Source: an uncultured Faecalibacterium sp. (GTDB lineage: Bacteria > Bacillota > Clostridia > Oscillospirales > Ruminococcaceae). Taken from it: a DNA stretch of 53,218 nucleotides. The DNA is taken from contig CALFLK010000011.1 of NCBI GenBank assembly GCA_937880095.1, forward strand, positions 1 to 53,218. Direction: 5' to 3'. Under the pieces are notes generated by a model. It did no database searches. It was given only the letters and a program-made list of their open reading frames with translations, and had not been told where the DNA came from. Every line of letters begins with the position of its first letter. The first letter of the stretch is position 1. This document shows, piece after piece, positions 16,901-25,226 of this stretch. Made by a program: the position numbers and the translations under genes.

Positions 16901-17907
16901 CACTGTCCAAACAGTGTCTTGATGGTCGCAGTCTGCTGGTACTTGTCCTGTTTCGAGATCGCCTCAAAGACTTTGTACAGAGTGCTTGCTGCACCATCTT
17001 CTCCGTTCGGCCCGGTGGACTGCATATCCTTTGCAATCTGCACAGGATCAAAACCGAGTTTGTTCCATGCGCCCACCTGCGCATCCGTTGCACTGTTGCC
17101 AAGGGTGATGTTTGTAAACACACGGTTCAGGCTTGTTCCAGCCTTTCCCTCATTAACGCCCATAGCCAGCATGGTGGCTGCCAGCGCAGAGGTCGTGTGC
17201 AGGTCAACGCCGGCTGTCTGGCCGACACCGCCGGACGTATTCACCACGCTGGCGATTTCCGCCGCCGTGGTAGCCATGTGGCCGCCCAGATAGTTGATGG
17301 AATCTGCAATGTCGATAATCTGGTTGTGGGTCTTACCAAAAGCGGTTTCCCACTTTGCCATATAATCGGCCGCAGACTTTGCATCAATGTCCCACGCGGC
17401 AGCTAGCCGGGCCGTATCGTACAGGTAGCTTTTTTCTCCGGTTTGCTGGTTATCCAGAAAGATTTGCTCATAGCTCTTACCGGACTGTCCCAGCGATGCG
17501 GCGATCTGCGCCATCTCGTCCCGTTTGATTGGGACCTGCGTGGTCATCTTGAGGATCGCGTCCTCCATGGTGGCACGCTTTTCCGGGTCAATGCTGCCGT
17601 CATCGTTCATGATGCCGCCAACATACTTGACTGCATCTGCCGCCTGGGCTTGGTATTCCTCTGCCATGGAGGTTGTCTTTTTAATCATGACAGCGGACGC
17701 AGTTGTCAGCGTCGCCATGATTCCCAGTCCGGTTTTCCCGATTACGCCCAGAGTGTTTGCTACCGTGTTGCCCAGTGACTTGGTTCCCGTCAATGCGTTT
17801 GCCAGATCACCGGTCAGCCCCTTCGTCTGCTTTATTGCAGTTACAAGGGACGGGTCCACCTTGCCCATGATGCGGATGCTGAGGTCTAGTGCTCCATTTC
17901 CCGCCAT
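13915..17907 (-). CDS. T: Tail tape measure protein
   Basis: A 1330-residue protein, the longest in the window, which sets tail length and is ejected ahead of DNA. The N-terminal third contains the TP901-type tape-measure core (STALAATMLAMGVNEGKAGTSLNR). Long alanine/glycine-rich and hydrophobic membrane-like segments follow, such as the one near FGPVITGIGTIVAAVSLLG. Start chosen for GGTGG upstream inside the frameshifted chaperone end. It follows the two tail-assembly chaperones, the universal order. Confidence 0.93.
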   Translation of the reverse strand: MAGNGALDLSIRIMGKVDPSLVTAIKQTKGLTGDLANALTGTKSLGNTVANTLGVIGKTGLGIMATLTTASAVMIKKTTSMAEEYQAQAADAVKYVGGIMNDDGSIDPEKRATMEDAILKMTTQVPIKRDEMAQIAASLGQSGKSYEQIFLDNQQTGEKSYLYDTARLAAAWDIDAKSAADYMAKWETAFGKTHNQIIDIADSINYLGGHMATTAAEIASVVNTSGGVGQTAGVDLHTTSALAATMLAMGVNEGKAGTSLNRVFTNITLGNSATDAQVGAWNKLGFDPVQIAKDMQSTGPNGEDGAASTLYKVFEAISKQDKYQQTATIKTLFGQWAIEGVSKIVGNLPAFQNALLMAGDTSAYSGSMEKELLVRLDTSEAVSQMASNATDRLLINVGNQFLPAKKELTSMWIDIANGITESLPDLSNIVNGILPMLHSALLGIGNAAQEALPWIQKGIDYTAEHGPEVAGAIAAIVAAFGAMSFAPTAYSTGSSLLNTIGNIAIGGKPSGAPGGTFGGITVRNLMGALTPTSLIQRAVGGASFVESNAGMFAENAKYGVQMAGAGAQQPTTRLGKIGQTLDGAGVGIWATLKNFKGLRSGTKKGNTGFVNDVLEASTNGGLLGVLKNSGSGRYVSNVGQSLGGLKNALVGFGSGNPVGRFIAKTGGVAGQILSGIAGPNGLDLGGMAGGVKNFLGAGKTVIGNGLSNAWQTVSQSKVGSTVLGVGSKVAGAASKIGGGALSTVKGALNVGGAGLNVLGTTVGPVAAKLGGGFMSLLGTFGPVITGIGTIVAAVSLLGDHFEDIRNIVGTVFGEGGLAVFDKFTGKIAGIGDTVKQVFGQLTTPEGLQSIQEKLSGFSIGGLNLGDVFGAMTPAIQTVMPLIESFAGVFSQIVDLGVNHIKPVLTEIFGFIVNEGIPAVMPLLSTVVSLVGTTLVNAIKVAVDLVGKVLPVVEPVILGIIGFLKQVATIGVKAVNFIIGALNKIQLTIPETLFGIPVPVIGGKSFGFNLSPVSVPAFANGGMTQGPSIAGEAGPEAVISFRRGVREKNIDTWLTAGKLLGVGLGDLLGLPGRKPKMFADGGFTEEDSNLIDFNRARRQQYYNQVAQSFDTMVQPVAAALVLGSDAGVAFSRITEIANYAVDGLETLAAMPTPTVSDDQGKAQQLLNTGIGKVIAGAKSVLANENTQKAIRFIRGADAEKAKLEYAANPDNYDLSNVNFFPTAGNSELTRQNLSMLADLQNYQQEVELKPIGGSGDASGGSTGNQRGGSSNSYQRTYTSSSGNTYVYAPNFTIYGSMNAEDLRSIMDEGYEKFCEYVERYEREKRRTQYGT

Positions 17908-18682
17908 ACGTCTGCCACCTCGTTACACAGATCCACCAGCTCCCGCCGGGGCAGGTGCAGCAGATCCGTCATGTTGGAATGCGTGGCAATGGATAGCTGG
18001 ATAGCCGCTTTCCGAAGTCCTTTTGCCCCGCCTTTTACTCGAAAAAATCAGAGTTTACAGCATCACGCAGCTTAACCGCCTCGCACAGCGGCAGACCAGC
18101 AAAGAAGTCCACCGGGTAGCCGGTGCCCATGCTGGCGATGATGCAGCAGTACAGGTAGTTGCGATGCGTATTCACCGGTGCAAATCCGCCCGCAGCCATA
18201 CGGTTTTCTGCCATGGATTCGCTCATAGTGTTCAGTTCGCCCACGCCGGACAGGTCGATGCCGTCAAAGGTCTTGCCCTTCAGTTCCGCCTTTTCGCTGC
18301 CCTCGTAGGTGTAGGGCGCTGCAAACTTCAGGGTGTGAGATTCCAGCTGCTTTTTCACTTCATCGGCGTTCTCGCTGTTATCCATGCCCTTGATAACCGC
18401 TGCCTGCACTTTCTTGATCTTGCCGCGGGGCATGAGCTTGAAGAACTCCACCGGCTTTCCAGTAGCCTTAACAGCCATTTCCTGTGCAAAGGAAGTGGTC
18501 ATTTCCATCGCGTACATGGCCGCCGTCTCGTTGCCGATGCTTTTCTGAATGTCGATCAAGTCCTGCACGGTCATCTTCTCCATACCGGACAGATCCAGGC
18601 TGTCGTACTCCTTGCCCTCGAACTTATAAGGTTTATCAAACTTCACGATATTGTCCATTGCTGTTTCCTTTCCAAAAGACAA
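17886..18682 (-). CDS. Frameshifted tail assembly chaperone (E + E')
   Basis: Probable product of a -1 ribosomal frameshift at the heptamer TTTTTTC (18041-18047), four codons before the stop of the upstream chaperone gene. After slippage the reading continues RVKGGAKGLRKAAIQL... for 51 codons to the TAG at 17886-17888, overlapping the tape-measure start by 22 bases. P2-like and lambda-like tails make such a shared N-terminus/extended C-terminus pair (E/E', G/GT) to load the tape measure. The codon phase fits X XXY YYZ exactly. Efficiency is unknown. Confidence 0.72.
18035..18682 (-). CDS. Tail assembly chaperone (gpE-like)
   Basis: A 215-residue protein beginning MSFGKETAMDNIVKFDKPYK; the likely true start is the ATG giving MDNIVKF, since AAAGGA precedes it. 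It resembles phage tail assembly chaperones encoded between tube and tape measure, with FEGKEYDSLDLSGMEKMTV as the family-like start. It keeps the tape measure in an assembly-competent state. The end contains the slippery sequence for the longer product. Confidence 0.75.
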   Translation of the reverse strand: MSFGKETAMDNIVKFDKPYKFEGKEYDSLDLSGMEKMTVQDLIDIQKSIGNETAAMYAMEMTTSFAQEMAVKATGKPVEFFKLMPRGKIKKVQAAVIKGMDNSENADEVKKQLESHTLKFAAPYTYEGSEKAELKGKTFDGIDLSGVGELNTMSESMAENRMAAGGFAPVNTHRNYLYCCIIASMGTGYPVDFFAGLPLCEAVKLRDAVNSDFFE

Positions 18683-18727
18683 TCAGCCGCCCCACGCCGG
18701 GACGGCTGACTTCTTCATGTATCGGGT

Positions 18728-19261
18728 TTAGATAAGGGCATTGATCTCGGCACGCATATCCTCGCCATCAACATAGTAGCGGCCCGCAAACTTGTCGATG
18801 TCGATAACGGTAGTGCCGTCAACCTCCATCAGGTAACGGGTGACTTCCAGCGTGGTGGTGCTGCCCATGGTGTCGGCACGCTTCAGCTTGCCGGGATCCA
18901 GCTCCTTGGGACGACCACCCAGGACGACGCGCAGGCCCTTGTAGGTGTAGCCGCCGTTCTTGTTGTCGTTCTGCATAGCAGCACGCAGGGTGATCTGGAT
19001 GTTCTTGTTGGGGTTCATCATCTTGGTGGCGTAGCTGTACATGGTGTTCCAGTTCAGCGTTGCCTCCATGGATTCAAACTGACCGGGCACGGGAGAATCG
19101 ACTTCGCCCGCAATGCCCATGCCGGACACGGAGGTGGTCTTGTTCTTGATCTTGGGCAGGGTGATTTCATCCGCCAGACCAATGAGCAGGTCATCTTCCG
19201 TGTACGCATTGTAGTCATTGATGACCTGGGGAACCAGGTCACTGGAAATATTCAGAGCCAT
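18728..19261 (-). CDS. FII: Tail tube protein
   Basis: A 177-residue major tail tube protein of the P2 FII family. It begins with LVPQVINDYNAYTEDD and ends with YLMEVDGTTVIDIDKFAGRY, typical of tubes in contractile tails. It forms the inner tube around which the sheath contracts. It follows the sheath gene by 16 bases with AGGAGG before the start. Confidence 0.9.
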   Translation of the reverse strand: MALNISSDLVPQVINDYNAYTEDDLLIGLADEITLPKIKNKTTSVSGMGIAGEVDSPVPGQFESMEATLNWNTMYSYATKMMNPNKNIQITLRAAMQNDNKNGGYTYKGLRVVLGGRPKELDPGKLKRADTMGSTTTLEVTRYLMEVDGTTVIDIDKFAGRYYVDGEDMRAEINALI

Positions 19262-19277
19262 AGGTCATTCCTCCTGC

Positions 19278-20735
19278 TTACAGAGACAGAGCCGAGGTCA
19301 GTGCGCCGGCCTCATACTCCATGGTGTTGTTGATCTGCTTAAAAGGCGGGAACGGCGTGCAGAACTGATAGAAGGAGTAGTGGCCTGCAACCAGTTCAGC
19401 GGTCGTGTTGCGGTCGGGGTCTGCCTTCATGCTGTAGCTGGCGCACACCTCGGTAGAGACATAGACACTGCCCTTCATGTTCTCGCTGTCGATGATGGAC
19501 TGAAGGCGCTTCTTGTTCATGGGCTTATCCAGCTTGCTCATGTTGTCCAGAACAAAGCTGGTCCAGGAGTGGTTGAAGAAGCGGCGGACACAAAGGAAAG
19601 CGTCCTTCGGGTCGGTGTTTTTCGGATAGCAGCAGGTCTCATTGCCCCACACAACAAAGTCGCCGGAGCGGATGAAGGTCGCCACGCCCTGCTCATTCAG
19701 AACATTGCCCTGCTCCTGATCCATCAGGACTTCGGTGCCATCTTCCAGGCAGGCGGAGGAAATGGGTACGCTGACATTGGACGGGCTGGCATTGGGCGTG
19801 TCGTTGTACAGGCTGTCGTTGTAGACTGCCGCAGCAGCGGCCAGAGAGCTACCGCTGTAGATGGCGCTGCCGATCTTGCCGTACAGCCACAGGCCATATG
19901 CTTCACGAGAAGTTGCGCCCTGCTTGACCTTCTGGTTTGCCACGTCGGTGTACTTGCGTGCACCGGAAGCGGAACTGTCGATGTCAACAAAGCACACCGC
20001 ATCGAAAACGCCATTGATCTTGCGGCACTTTGCCTGGAGCGCTGCGCACACCATGGGATCCTTAGAGAAGCGGGGTGCCAGCAGAATGCCGGGAACCATG
20101 CCCAGCTTGGGGAACACCTGTCTTACCACTTCCAGTCCGGTCTCTGCACCGGTGGCCGCATTCACGCCGCCCACGATGTCGGCAGCGGTGATTTTGGTCG
20201 GGTCAAGAATGGAACCGGAAATGGTCAGAGCCGTTGCGCCGTCGCCTTTGCCGCCGTTGACCAGGGCGATGCTCACAGTGCCATCATCATTGAAGCTGGC
20301 CGAATAGTCCTCGTCCGCCGTGAGCACGGTCTGCTCCTTCTTCACGACCAGCTTTTTCAGCAGGATGCCGGTCTCGTCGATCTCTGCAATGCCGTCATTC
20401 ACCTGAACGGTCTTGTTGGACAGTTCAGTGATGTGCTTTGCATTCGCAGGATCCAGGACGTTGACCACGACGATGGGGGAAATGCCCATCACCTGGAAGC
20501 TGGCACTCACAGCCTCGCACAGGGTGTACTTTGCGAAATCACTGGAATAGCCCACTGCGGCGGCAGCCTCTTTGAAGGTGTTCACCAGCAGCGGCGTGTT
20601 TACTGCCGCTTCCGGGTCATCCAGCATATTAACGGGGGCCGTGCCCACAACAATCTGCAGGCCGGAGTTGACCGTTACCGGAGCGGTGACGCTGGTCGCC
20701 GCTTCAGTCTTGTTAAAGCCATGCGAAATAGCCAT
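19278..20735 (-). CDS. FI: Tail sheath protein
   Basis: A 485-residue contractile tail sheath of the P2 FI family. Conserved elements are the N-terminal VNMLDDPEAAVNTPLLV, PRFSKDPMVCAALQ in the middle and GNETCCYPKNTDPKDAFLC.RRFFNH in the C-terminal domain. The sheath contracts to drive the tube through the envelope. Length fits; AGGAGG precedes the start. This gene establishes the virion as a myovirus. Confidence 0.93.
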   Translation of the reverse strand: MAISHGFNKTEAATSVTAPVTVNSGLQIVVGTAPVNMLDDPEAAVNTPLLVNTFKEAAAAVGYSSDFAKYTLCEAVSASFQVMGISPIVVVNVLDPANAKHITELSNKTVQVNDGIAEIDETGILLKKLVVKKEQTVLTADEDYSASFNDDGTVSIALVNGGKGDGATALTISGSILDPTKITAADIVGGVNAATGAETGLEVVRQVFPKLGMVPGILLAPRFSKDPMVCAALQAKCRKINGVFDAVCFVDIDSSASGARKYTDVANQKVKQGATSREAYGLWLYGKIGSAIYSGSSLAAAAAVYNDSLYNDTPNASPSNVSVPISSACLEDGTEVLMDQEQGNVLNEQGVATFIRSGDFVVWGNETCCYPKNTDPKDAFLCVRRFFNHSWTSFVLDNMSKLDKPMNKKRLQSIIDSENMKGSVYVSTEVCASYSMKADPDRNTTAELVAGHYSFYQFCTPFPPFKQINNTMEYEAGALTSALSL

Positions 20736-20749
20736 CTGTCGTATCCTCC

Positions 20750-21046
20750 TTACTTCATCAGGGCAGCAGCCTTGTTGCAGAGAATATTTTCTCTGGTGCC
20801 GTCCTGTTCCAGTTTCACCCGCATTTCAGCGAGCTTGTCCAGCGGAACGATCAGTGCCTTCAGAAGCGGCACCTGTTCCACTTTTTCTTTCAGCTTGTCG
20901 GGCAGGCCATCCACGAAAACCGTGTACTGCGGTGCGATACCCTTGATAGTCGGGCCGCAGTATGCCACGGGGGCCTGCACCTGCGCTGCGGCCTGTTCAG
21001 TCTGATTTTCCTGAACTTCTGCCGCTGCTTTCTTTTCAGTGCCCAT
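20750..21046 (-). CDS. Small tail-region protein
   Basis: A 98-residue protein with a Gln/Ala/Glu-rich N-terminus and a helical C-terminus (PDKLKEKVEQVPLLKALIV). It lies just before the sheath gene, where P2- and Mu-like phages carry small proteins such as DUF2635. It starts one base after the upstream stop. Family not firmly recognised. Confidence 0.55.
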   Translation of the reverse strand: MGTEKKAAAEVQENQTEQAAAQVQAPVAYCGPTIKGIAPQYTVFVDGLPDKLKEKVEQVPLLKALIVPLDKLAEMRVKLEQDGTRENILCNKAAALMK

Positions 21047-21047
21047 A

Positions 21048-21554
21048 TTAAATCAACGCCTCCACTTCTTCATTTTTCAGTGCGTTCGGGGTCTTGCAAA
21101 TCAGATTCACAATTCCCCAGTAGTAGTGATCCATGTCATCGTCTGAAAGCTCCCACTTTCTGGGATAGCCAACCTCAAACGCTCCACCGAAAACCGGCTT
21201 GCGCTTGAAGTGCTGCATAATCGCTTCCTTGATGTTCACGGTCTCCACATACCCCTGCCGATCAATTCCACGGTCATAGCTGCAAATAACCAGCTGCATG
21301 AGAACCAGCTGCGGATCATGGTCATTATCGACCTCGCCGCTCGATTCGATTACGATGATGCAGGGGTACATGGCATCGTTTGTGTCAATGTCATCATCGT
21401 TGTCCGTCTGGGTAGGCAAAAACTGCTTATAGATCTTGAGGGGCTTTTCCCCTTCCTGCCCGGTGAACATCATGCCCCGGAACAGTTCTTCCAGCTCGTC
21501 CATCATGGCTTGCTGGCACATTTCGCTGGTATAACCGGTGATTTTCTCGGCCAT
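21048..21554 (-). CDS. Tail completion/terminator-like protein
   Basis: A 168-residue protein with the pattern of small tail-terminator proteins of contractile phages: an N-terminal helix (MCQQAMMDELEELFRG), a beta-rich core with YPCIIVIESSGE, and LVICSYDRGIDRQGYVE. It probably caps the tail or joins it to the neck. It lies one base from both neighbours, between the gpZ-like gene and the small pre-sheath gene. Confidence 0.6.
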   Translation of the reverse strand: MAEKITGYTSEMCQQAMMDELEELFRGMMFTGQEGEKPLKIYKQFLPTQTDNDDDIDTNDAMYPCIIVIESSGEVDNDHDPQLVLMQLVICSYDRGIDRQGYVETVNIKEAIMQHFKRKPVFGGAFEVGYPRKWELSDDDMDHYYWGIVNLICKTPNALKNEEVEALI

Positions 21555-21555
21555 A

Positions 21556-22260
21556 TCAGATCACGCCCTTTCGCTTTGCATTGGCGATCAGCTGCCGGAT
21601 GCGCCGTTCGGTGTTGTCCTGAAGCATCTGCTCCACGGTCGTTTCCTGCATTTCCCACACCGTGTGGTGCATCGCAGAGCCGGAAGGGCTGGACATCGTG
21701 ACCAGCTTTTCGTTCGGCTTCCAGCGTTCTTTTCCGCTCTCGGTATAGTCTTTGTCAGCTGGCACGCCCAACTGGCGCTGTACCATACCGATGTGCTTCG
21801 ACTTAAACTGAACCAGGAAGCCCTTGCTCCTTTCGCCGGTTCCGCTCAGACCAATCATCGGACTGCCTTTCAGAACGTGTGCCTGAAAAACAGGCGGCGC
21901 ATTGCGAACAGACGGACCCATGAAGGGCTTTGTGGGGCTGGTTCTGAAATAGCCCAGGTCTGCCCGGAATGCGCCGGGGTCGTTCTTCATGATGGCAAGG
22001 ATAGCCGTCGGGTGGCGGTTGGTCGCTCTCTGCCGCTGACGCAGATCTTCGATCATACGCCTGCCAGCCGCGTTGAGGTCATAACGGTTCTTAACCTCGG
22101 TCAGCATCAGCTTTCGCGTCTGTCTGGCCGTGGTGTTGACCGCCACCTTCAGCGCTGCCGGGGTCTTGTTCGACAACACGCCAAGGGCACGGGACACTTC
22201 TTCGTCATTGACGGAAACCGTCATGGTGGAAGCGTCGTAGTTGGTATGGAAGTATGCCAC
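21556..22260 (-). CDS. Z: Minor tail protein Z-like
   Basis: A 234-residue protein resembling the lambda gpZ/HK97 gp10-type minor tail family, with an N-terminal KVAVNTTARQTRKLMLTEV helix and a central FRTSPTKPFMGPSV segment. Such proteins complete the tail or neck before head joining. It sits in the conserved order between the neck protein and the tail terminator, with a one-base gap on each side. Confidence 0.65.
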   Translation of the reverse strand: MAYFHTNYDASTMTVSVNDEEVSRALGVLSNKTPAALKVAVNTTARQTRKLMLTEVKNRYDLNAAGRRMIEDLRQRQRATNRHPTAILAIMKNDPGAFRADLGYFRTSPTKPFMGPSVRNAPPVFQAHVLKGSPMIGLSGTGERSKGFLVQFKSKHIGMVQRQLGVPADKDYTESGKERWKPNEKLVTMSSPSGSAMHHTVWEMQETTVEQMLQDNTERRIRQLIANAKRKGVI

Positions 22261-22261
22261 C

Positions 22262-22651
22262 TTACCTCACCCTTTCCAATTCCATCCGGTAAACTCCCGC
22301 CTTCAGGGAGCAGGACTTGATTTTGTAGTCCCGCTTCTTATCCAGTGTGATCTGCTTACCGTTCTTTGGCATCGGGCCGTAGTCTTTCTGTTTCACGAAC
22401 AGCAGCAGATCGGCCTTATACATTCCCTGGTCAAAGGACTGTTTTGCTCCGCCCTCCCAGTGCGCCGCACGTTCATTTACGCCGGGGTGCTGGGTAATGC
22501 AGAGCATCCGCTTATCATCTATGTAGCGTTCTTCTGCAAACTCGTTCAGGTTGAAGAACACCGTTTCCACATCCTGCGCCACATAGTCTTTGAACGTAGG
22601 GAGCGGCTTCGGGGTGTCCGGTTCGCCGTAATTCTGGTCAACGTCCAGCAT
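22262..22651 (-). CDS. Head-tail connector-like protein
   Basis: A 129-residue protein with FKDYVAQDVETVFFNLNEFAEE near the start and a C-terminal beta-rich half ending DYKIKSCSLKAGVYRMELER. This resembles lambda FII-type head completion proteins. It lies one base after the capsid gene, where these occur. The assignment is mainly positional. Confidence 0.6.
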   Translation of the reverse strand: MLDVDQNYGEPDTPKPLPTFKDYVAQDVETVFFNLNEFAEERYIDDKRMLCITQHPGVNERAAHWEGGAKQSFDQGMYKADLLLFVKQKDYGPMPKNGKQITLDKKRDYKIKSCSLKAGVYRMELERVR

Positions 22652-22652
22652 A

Positions 22653-23690
22653 TCAGCAAACCTCAGCTACCAGCCAGGAATCTACCTTATCAGGGATCAG
22701 CAGCGGGTGGCTCTGAAGCTCAATGAAGCGACGGTCGGGACGATGCTCCACATAGGTGCGCAGCAGACGGTCGCCCTCAAAGCTGTGCCAGTTGCCGCCA
22801 TCATCCAGATAGTTGCACAGGCCGTAGGCACGCATGAAGTTTGCGTTGCTGGGGATCATCAGCACCATGTTATCGGGAATCAGCGGCTTGGTCTCGCCGG
22901 TCGCGTCATCCAGATAAACTTCGTCGTAGCCGTAAACGTCCACACCGGGCAGGTTCAGGTGGCCGTAATAGGTCAGGCCACCTTCCAGCTCTTTGGGTGC
23001 CATGGAACCGATGTCGAAGCGGCGCTTGTCCATCAGTTCCAGAATCTTACCGTCAGCCATGAAATTGTCGGCTGCAACCTTGCCCATGACGACCATATCT
23101 GCGTTGGCAAAGCCGTTACGGCTCACCAGCTGCTTCCAGTCGCGCAGATTGCCCCAGGGGTCAGCGGCGGACTTGCCCCACTGCTTCGTGCCTTCAAGAG
23201 CGATCTTGTTGCCAAAGCCGAAGTCGATGACTTCATCCACGCCCTTGCCCTTGACCTTCAGCTTGCCGGTGGTAAGCACCTGTGCGGCCATCCACTCTTC
23301 GCGGCGGGTGGTCATGTCGTTCAGCTGGTTGTATTCCTCAATCAGCTTTTCTGCTGCACGGTCTGCCGGGGTGCGGCCAGAGAACAGATCTTCACCGGGC
23401 AGGCGTTCCATGTACTGGTCTGCCGTGCTGATGGTCGCCGGGTTGATAAGGGGCGGTGCATAGGATTTGGTCTCGTAGCCCTCGCTCTGCACGATCTCGC
23501 CGCCAACCAGCGGATGGATGAATGCAGCCATCTTGCGATTGCCCTTGACAATATCAATGTCAACGCGGCGGGTCGGGAAGGTTTTCACGTTGGAGAAAAA
23601 GCGATCCCGCAGAAACGTGCGGATCGGCGGGGTGGTGCGAACAACCTCGATCAGGTGCCGAGGCTCATAAATGCTTACTTCATTAGCCAT
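22653..23690 (-). CDS. E: Major capsid protein (lambda E type)
   Basis: A 345-residue major capsid protein of the lambda gpE family (HK97 fold). Typical parts are LRDRFFSNVKTFPTRRVDID, AAFIHPLVGGEIVQSEGYET, and PNDM.. replaced here by LIPDNMVLMIPSN near the C-terminus. Length fits the family. The decoration protein and protease are encoded just upstream, as in lambda. Good ribosome site before the ATG. Confidence 0.93.
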   Translation of the reverse strand: MANEVSIYEPRHLIEVVRTTPPIRTFLRDRFFSNVKTFPTRRVDIDIVKGNRKMAAFIHPLVGGEIVQSEGYETKSYAPPLINPATISTADQYMERLPGEDLFSGRTPADRAAEKLIEEYNQLNDMTTRREEWMAAQVLTTGKLKVKGKGVDEVIDFGFGNKIALEGTKQWGKSAADPWGNLRDWKQLVSRNGFANADMVVMGKVAADNFMADGKILELMDKRRFDIGSMAPKELEGGLTYYGHLNLPGVDVYGYDEVYLDDATGETKPLIPDNMVLMIPSNANFMRAYGLCNYLDDGGNWHSFEGDRLLRTYVEHRPDRRFIELQSHPLLIPDKVDSWLVAEVC

Positions 23691-23704
23691 AAATGTTGTC
23701 CTCC

Positions 23705-24055
23705 TTACTTCAGGAAAATGCCAAGATTGCGCAGAGGAACTTCAACGTCGTCTACGCTCACGTTCTTCGGCAGCACAAGGCCAGCAGCGAAAAACTCACC
23801 GGTCAGATAAACCGGCACTTCTTTGTCTGCCTCTGCACTGTCAGCGGTAATACCATACAGGCCGGTAAGAACTGCCTGACCTGCACCGGCTGCATCTGCA
23901 ACCGGCTTCACTTTGCCGCCCTCGATCAGAACAGGGGTGTGCGCCTCGACCGCCGCACTGGCCGTCTTGGTGGCCTTTGCGATGCCGATGTCGGTTCCGG
24001 CAATGAAATATTCCGGGGCCGTGCTGAAATCTTTTCTTGCAAGATCCATGATCAT
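23705..24055 (-). CDS. D: Head decoration protein (gpD-like)
   Basis: A 116-residue protein of the lambda gpD head-decoration family, with HTPVLIEGGKVKPV and AVLTGLYGITADSAEADKEV. It binds the expanded capsid surface and stabilises it. It lies between the protease/scaffold and capsid genes with AGGAGG before its start. Confidence 0.87.
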   Translation of the reverse strand: MIMDLARKDFSTAPEYFIAGTDIGIAKATKTASAAVEAHTPVLIEGGKVKPVADAAGAGQAVLTGLYGITADSAEADKEVPVYLTGEFFAAGLVLPKNVSVDDVEVPLRNLGIFLK

Positions 24056-24068
24056 AGTTCCATCCTCC

Positions 24069-25226
24069 TTACTTCACGCCGTTAGCCTTGCGGATTGCAT
24101 TCATAAATGCCTTGCTTTCCTCATCTTCGGCTTCAGGGTTTGCAGGCGGCGTGTTGTCGATGCTGTTGGCGTTCGAGTTCTCCGCAGCCGCCTTTGCACT
24201 CTTCAGATAGTTCTTGCTCTGCTCCTGCTGTTTTGCCTTCATGCTGGCAATGACAGCCTTTGCAAAGGACGCAGAATCAACAGGCTTCGTAAACTTCGCC
24301 TCGTTGGCCTGAGCTTCCGCGCCGGGCAGAGTTGCGTTCTCGATCTCCTGAATGCGGGTGCGCTCGGCAGTGATAGCCTCATTCTCGATGGTGGCTACCA
24401 GATCCGGGTACGCCTTGCGGAGATCATCCGTGGTCTTGATGTCCATGTCTTTTACCTCCCCATGGTCATTGCGTTCCGGCTTTTCCGCCGGGTTCATATT
24501 TTCAGGCCGGTTCACAGGTTTTTCCGTGACCCGACTTCTGACAAAATTTGGCGCTTCGTTGAACGGGGTGTTCATGCTGATACTGTTGACGAACAGAACA
24601 CCATTGCGATTTTCCACAACGGAATCTTCTGCATCGTCATCCACCTCGTCCACGAAGCCTTTTTCTTTGGCTTCCGTTGCCGTCCACCAGTTTGTTTCAT
24701 CCATCCACTTGGCGCATTCATCCTCAGTTTTACCGGACTTCTTGGCGTACAGAGCAATGATGCTGCTGCGGATGGTTTCAAGTGCTTTCAGACAGTTCTT
24801 CATGTCCTCTGCGGTCAGGTAGTCGCAAACGCCCATGCTGACCGGATGAACCATGTAGCTGCCGTCTGCCGCTGCCACAACTTTGTCCGCATGGCAGGCA
24901 ACGATGGTGGCGGCGCTTGCGCACAGCCCGTCAATGTGGGCGGTCACGGTAGCGGCATTGCGTTCCAGCATATTGCCAATGGCCTGGGCCGCAAAAACGT
25001 CACCACCGCCGGAGTTGATGTATACGGTGATTTCTTTCACATCGCCCAGGGCGGCAAGGTCGTCCGCAAACCGTTTCGGGGTCGCTGCGTCCTCCCACCA
25101 GCTGCGCTCAGAAATATCGCCATAAAGCAGCAGTTCCGCTTTCTGGTCATCGTCGGCCAGATTGCGGAACTGCCAGAACTTATTATTCGTTGACTTGGGG
25201 TTCGTCTGGGAATTGGCTTTGCCCAT
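24069..25226 (-). CDS. ClpP-like head maturation protease with scaffold-like C-terminus
   Basis: A 385-residue S14-type prohead protease. The N-terminal domain has NSGGGDVFAAQAIGN (about 71-85), the catalytic Ser104 in LCASAATIV and His127 in MVHPVSM. The C-terminal third (about 240-385) is Lys/Glu/Ala-rich and likely acts as scaffold. It removes scaffold and trims capsid proteins during head assembly. It overlaps the portal gene by 44 bases. Confidence 0.92.
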   Translation of the reverse strand: MGKANSQTNPKSTNNKFWQFRNLADDDQKAELLLYGDISERSWWEDAATPKRFADDLAALGDVKEITVYINSGGGDVFAAQAIGNMLERNAATVTAHIDGLCASAATIVACHADKVVAAADGSYMVHPVSMGVCDYLTAEDMKNCLKALETIRSSIIALYAKKSGKTEDECAKWMDETNWWTATEAKEKGFVDEVDDDAEDSVVENRNGVLFVNSISMNTPFNEAPNFVRSRVTEKPVNRPENMNPAEKPERNDHGEVKDMDIKTTDDLRKAYPDLVATIENEAITAERTRIQEIENATLPGAEAQANEAKFTKPVDSASFAKAVIASMKAKQQEQSKNYLKSAKAAAENSNANSIDNTPPANPEAEDEESKAFMNAIRKANGVK

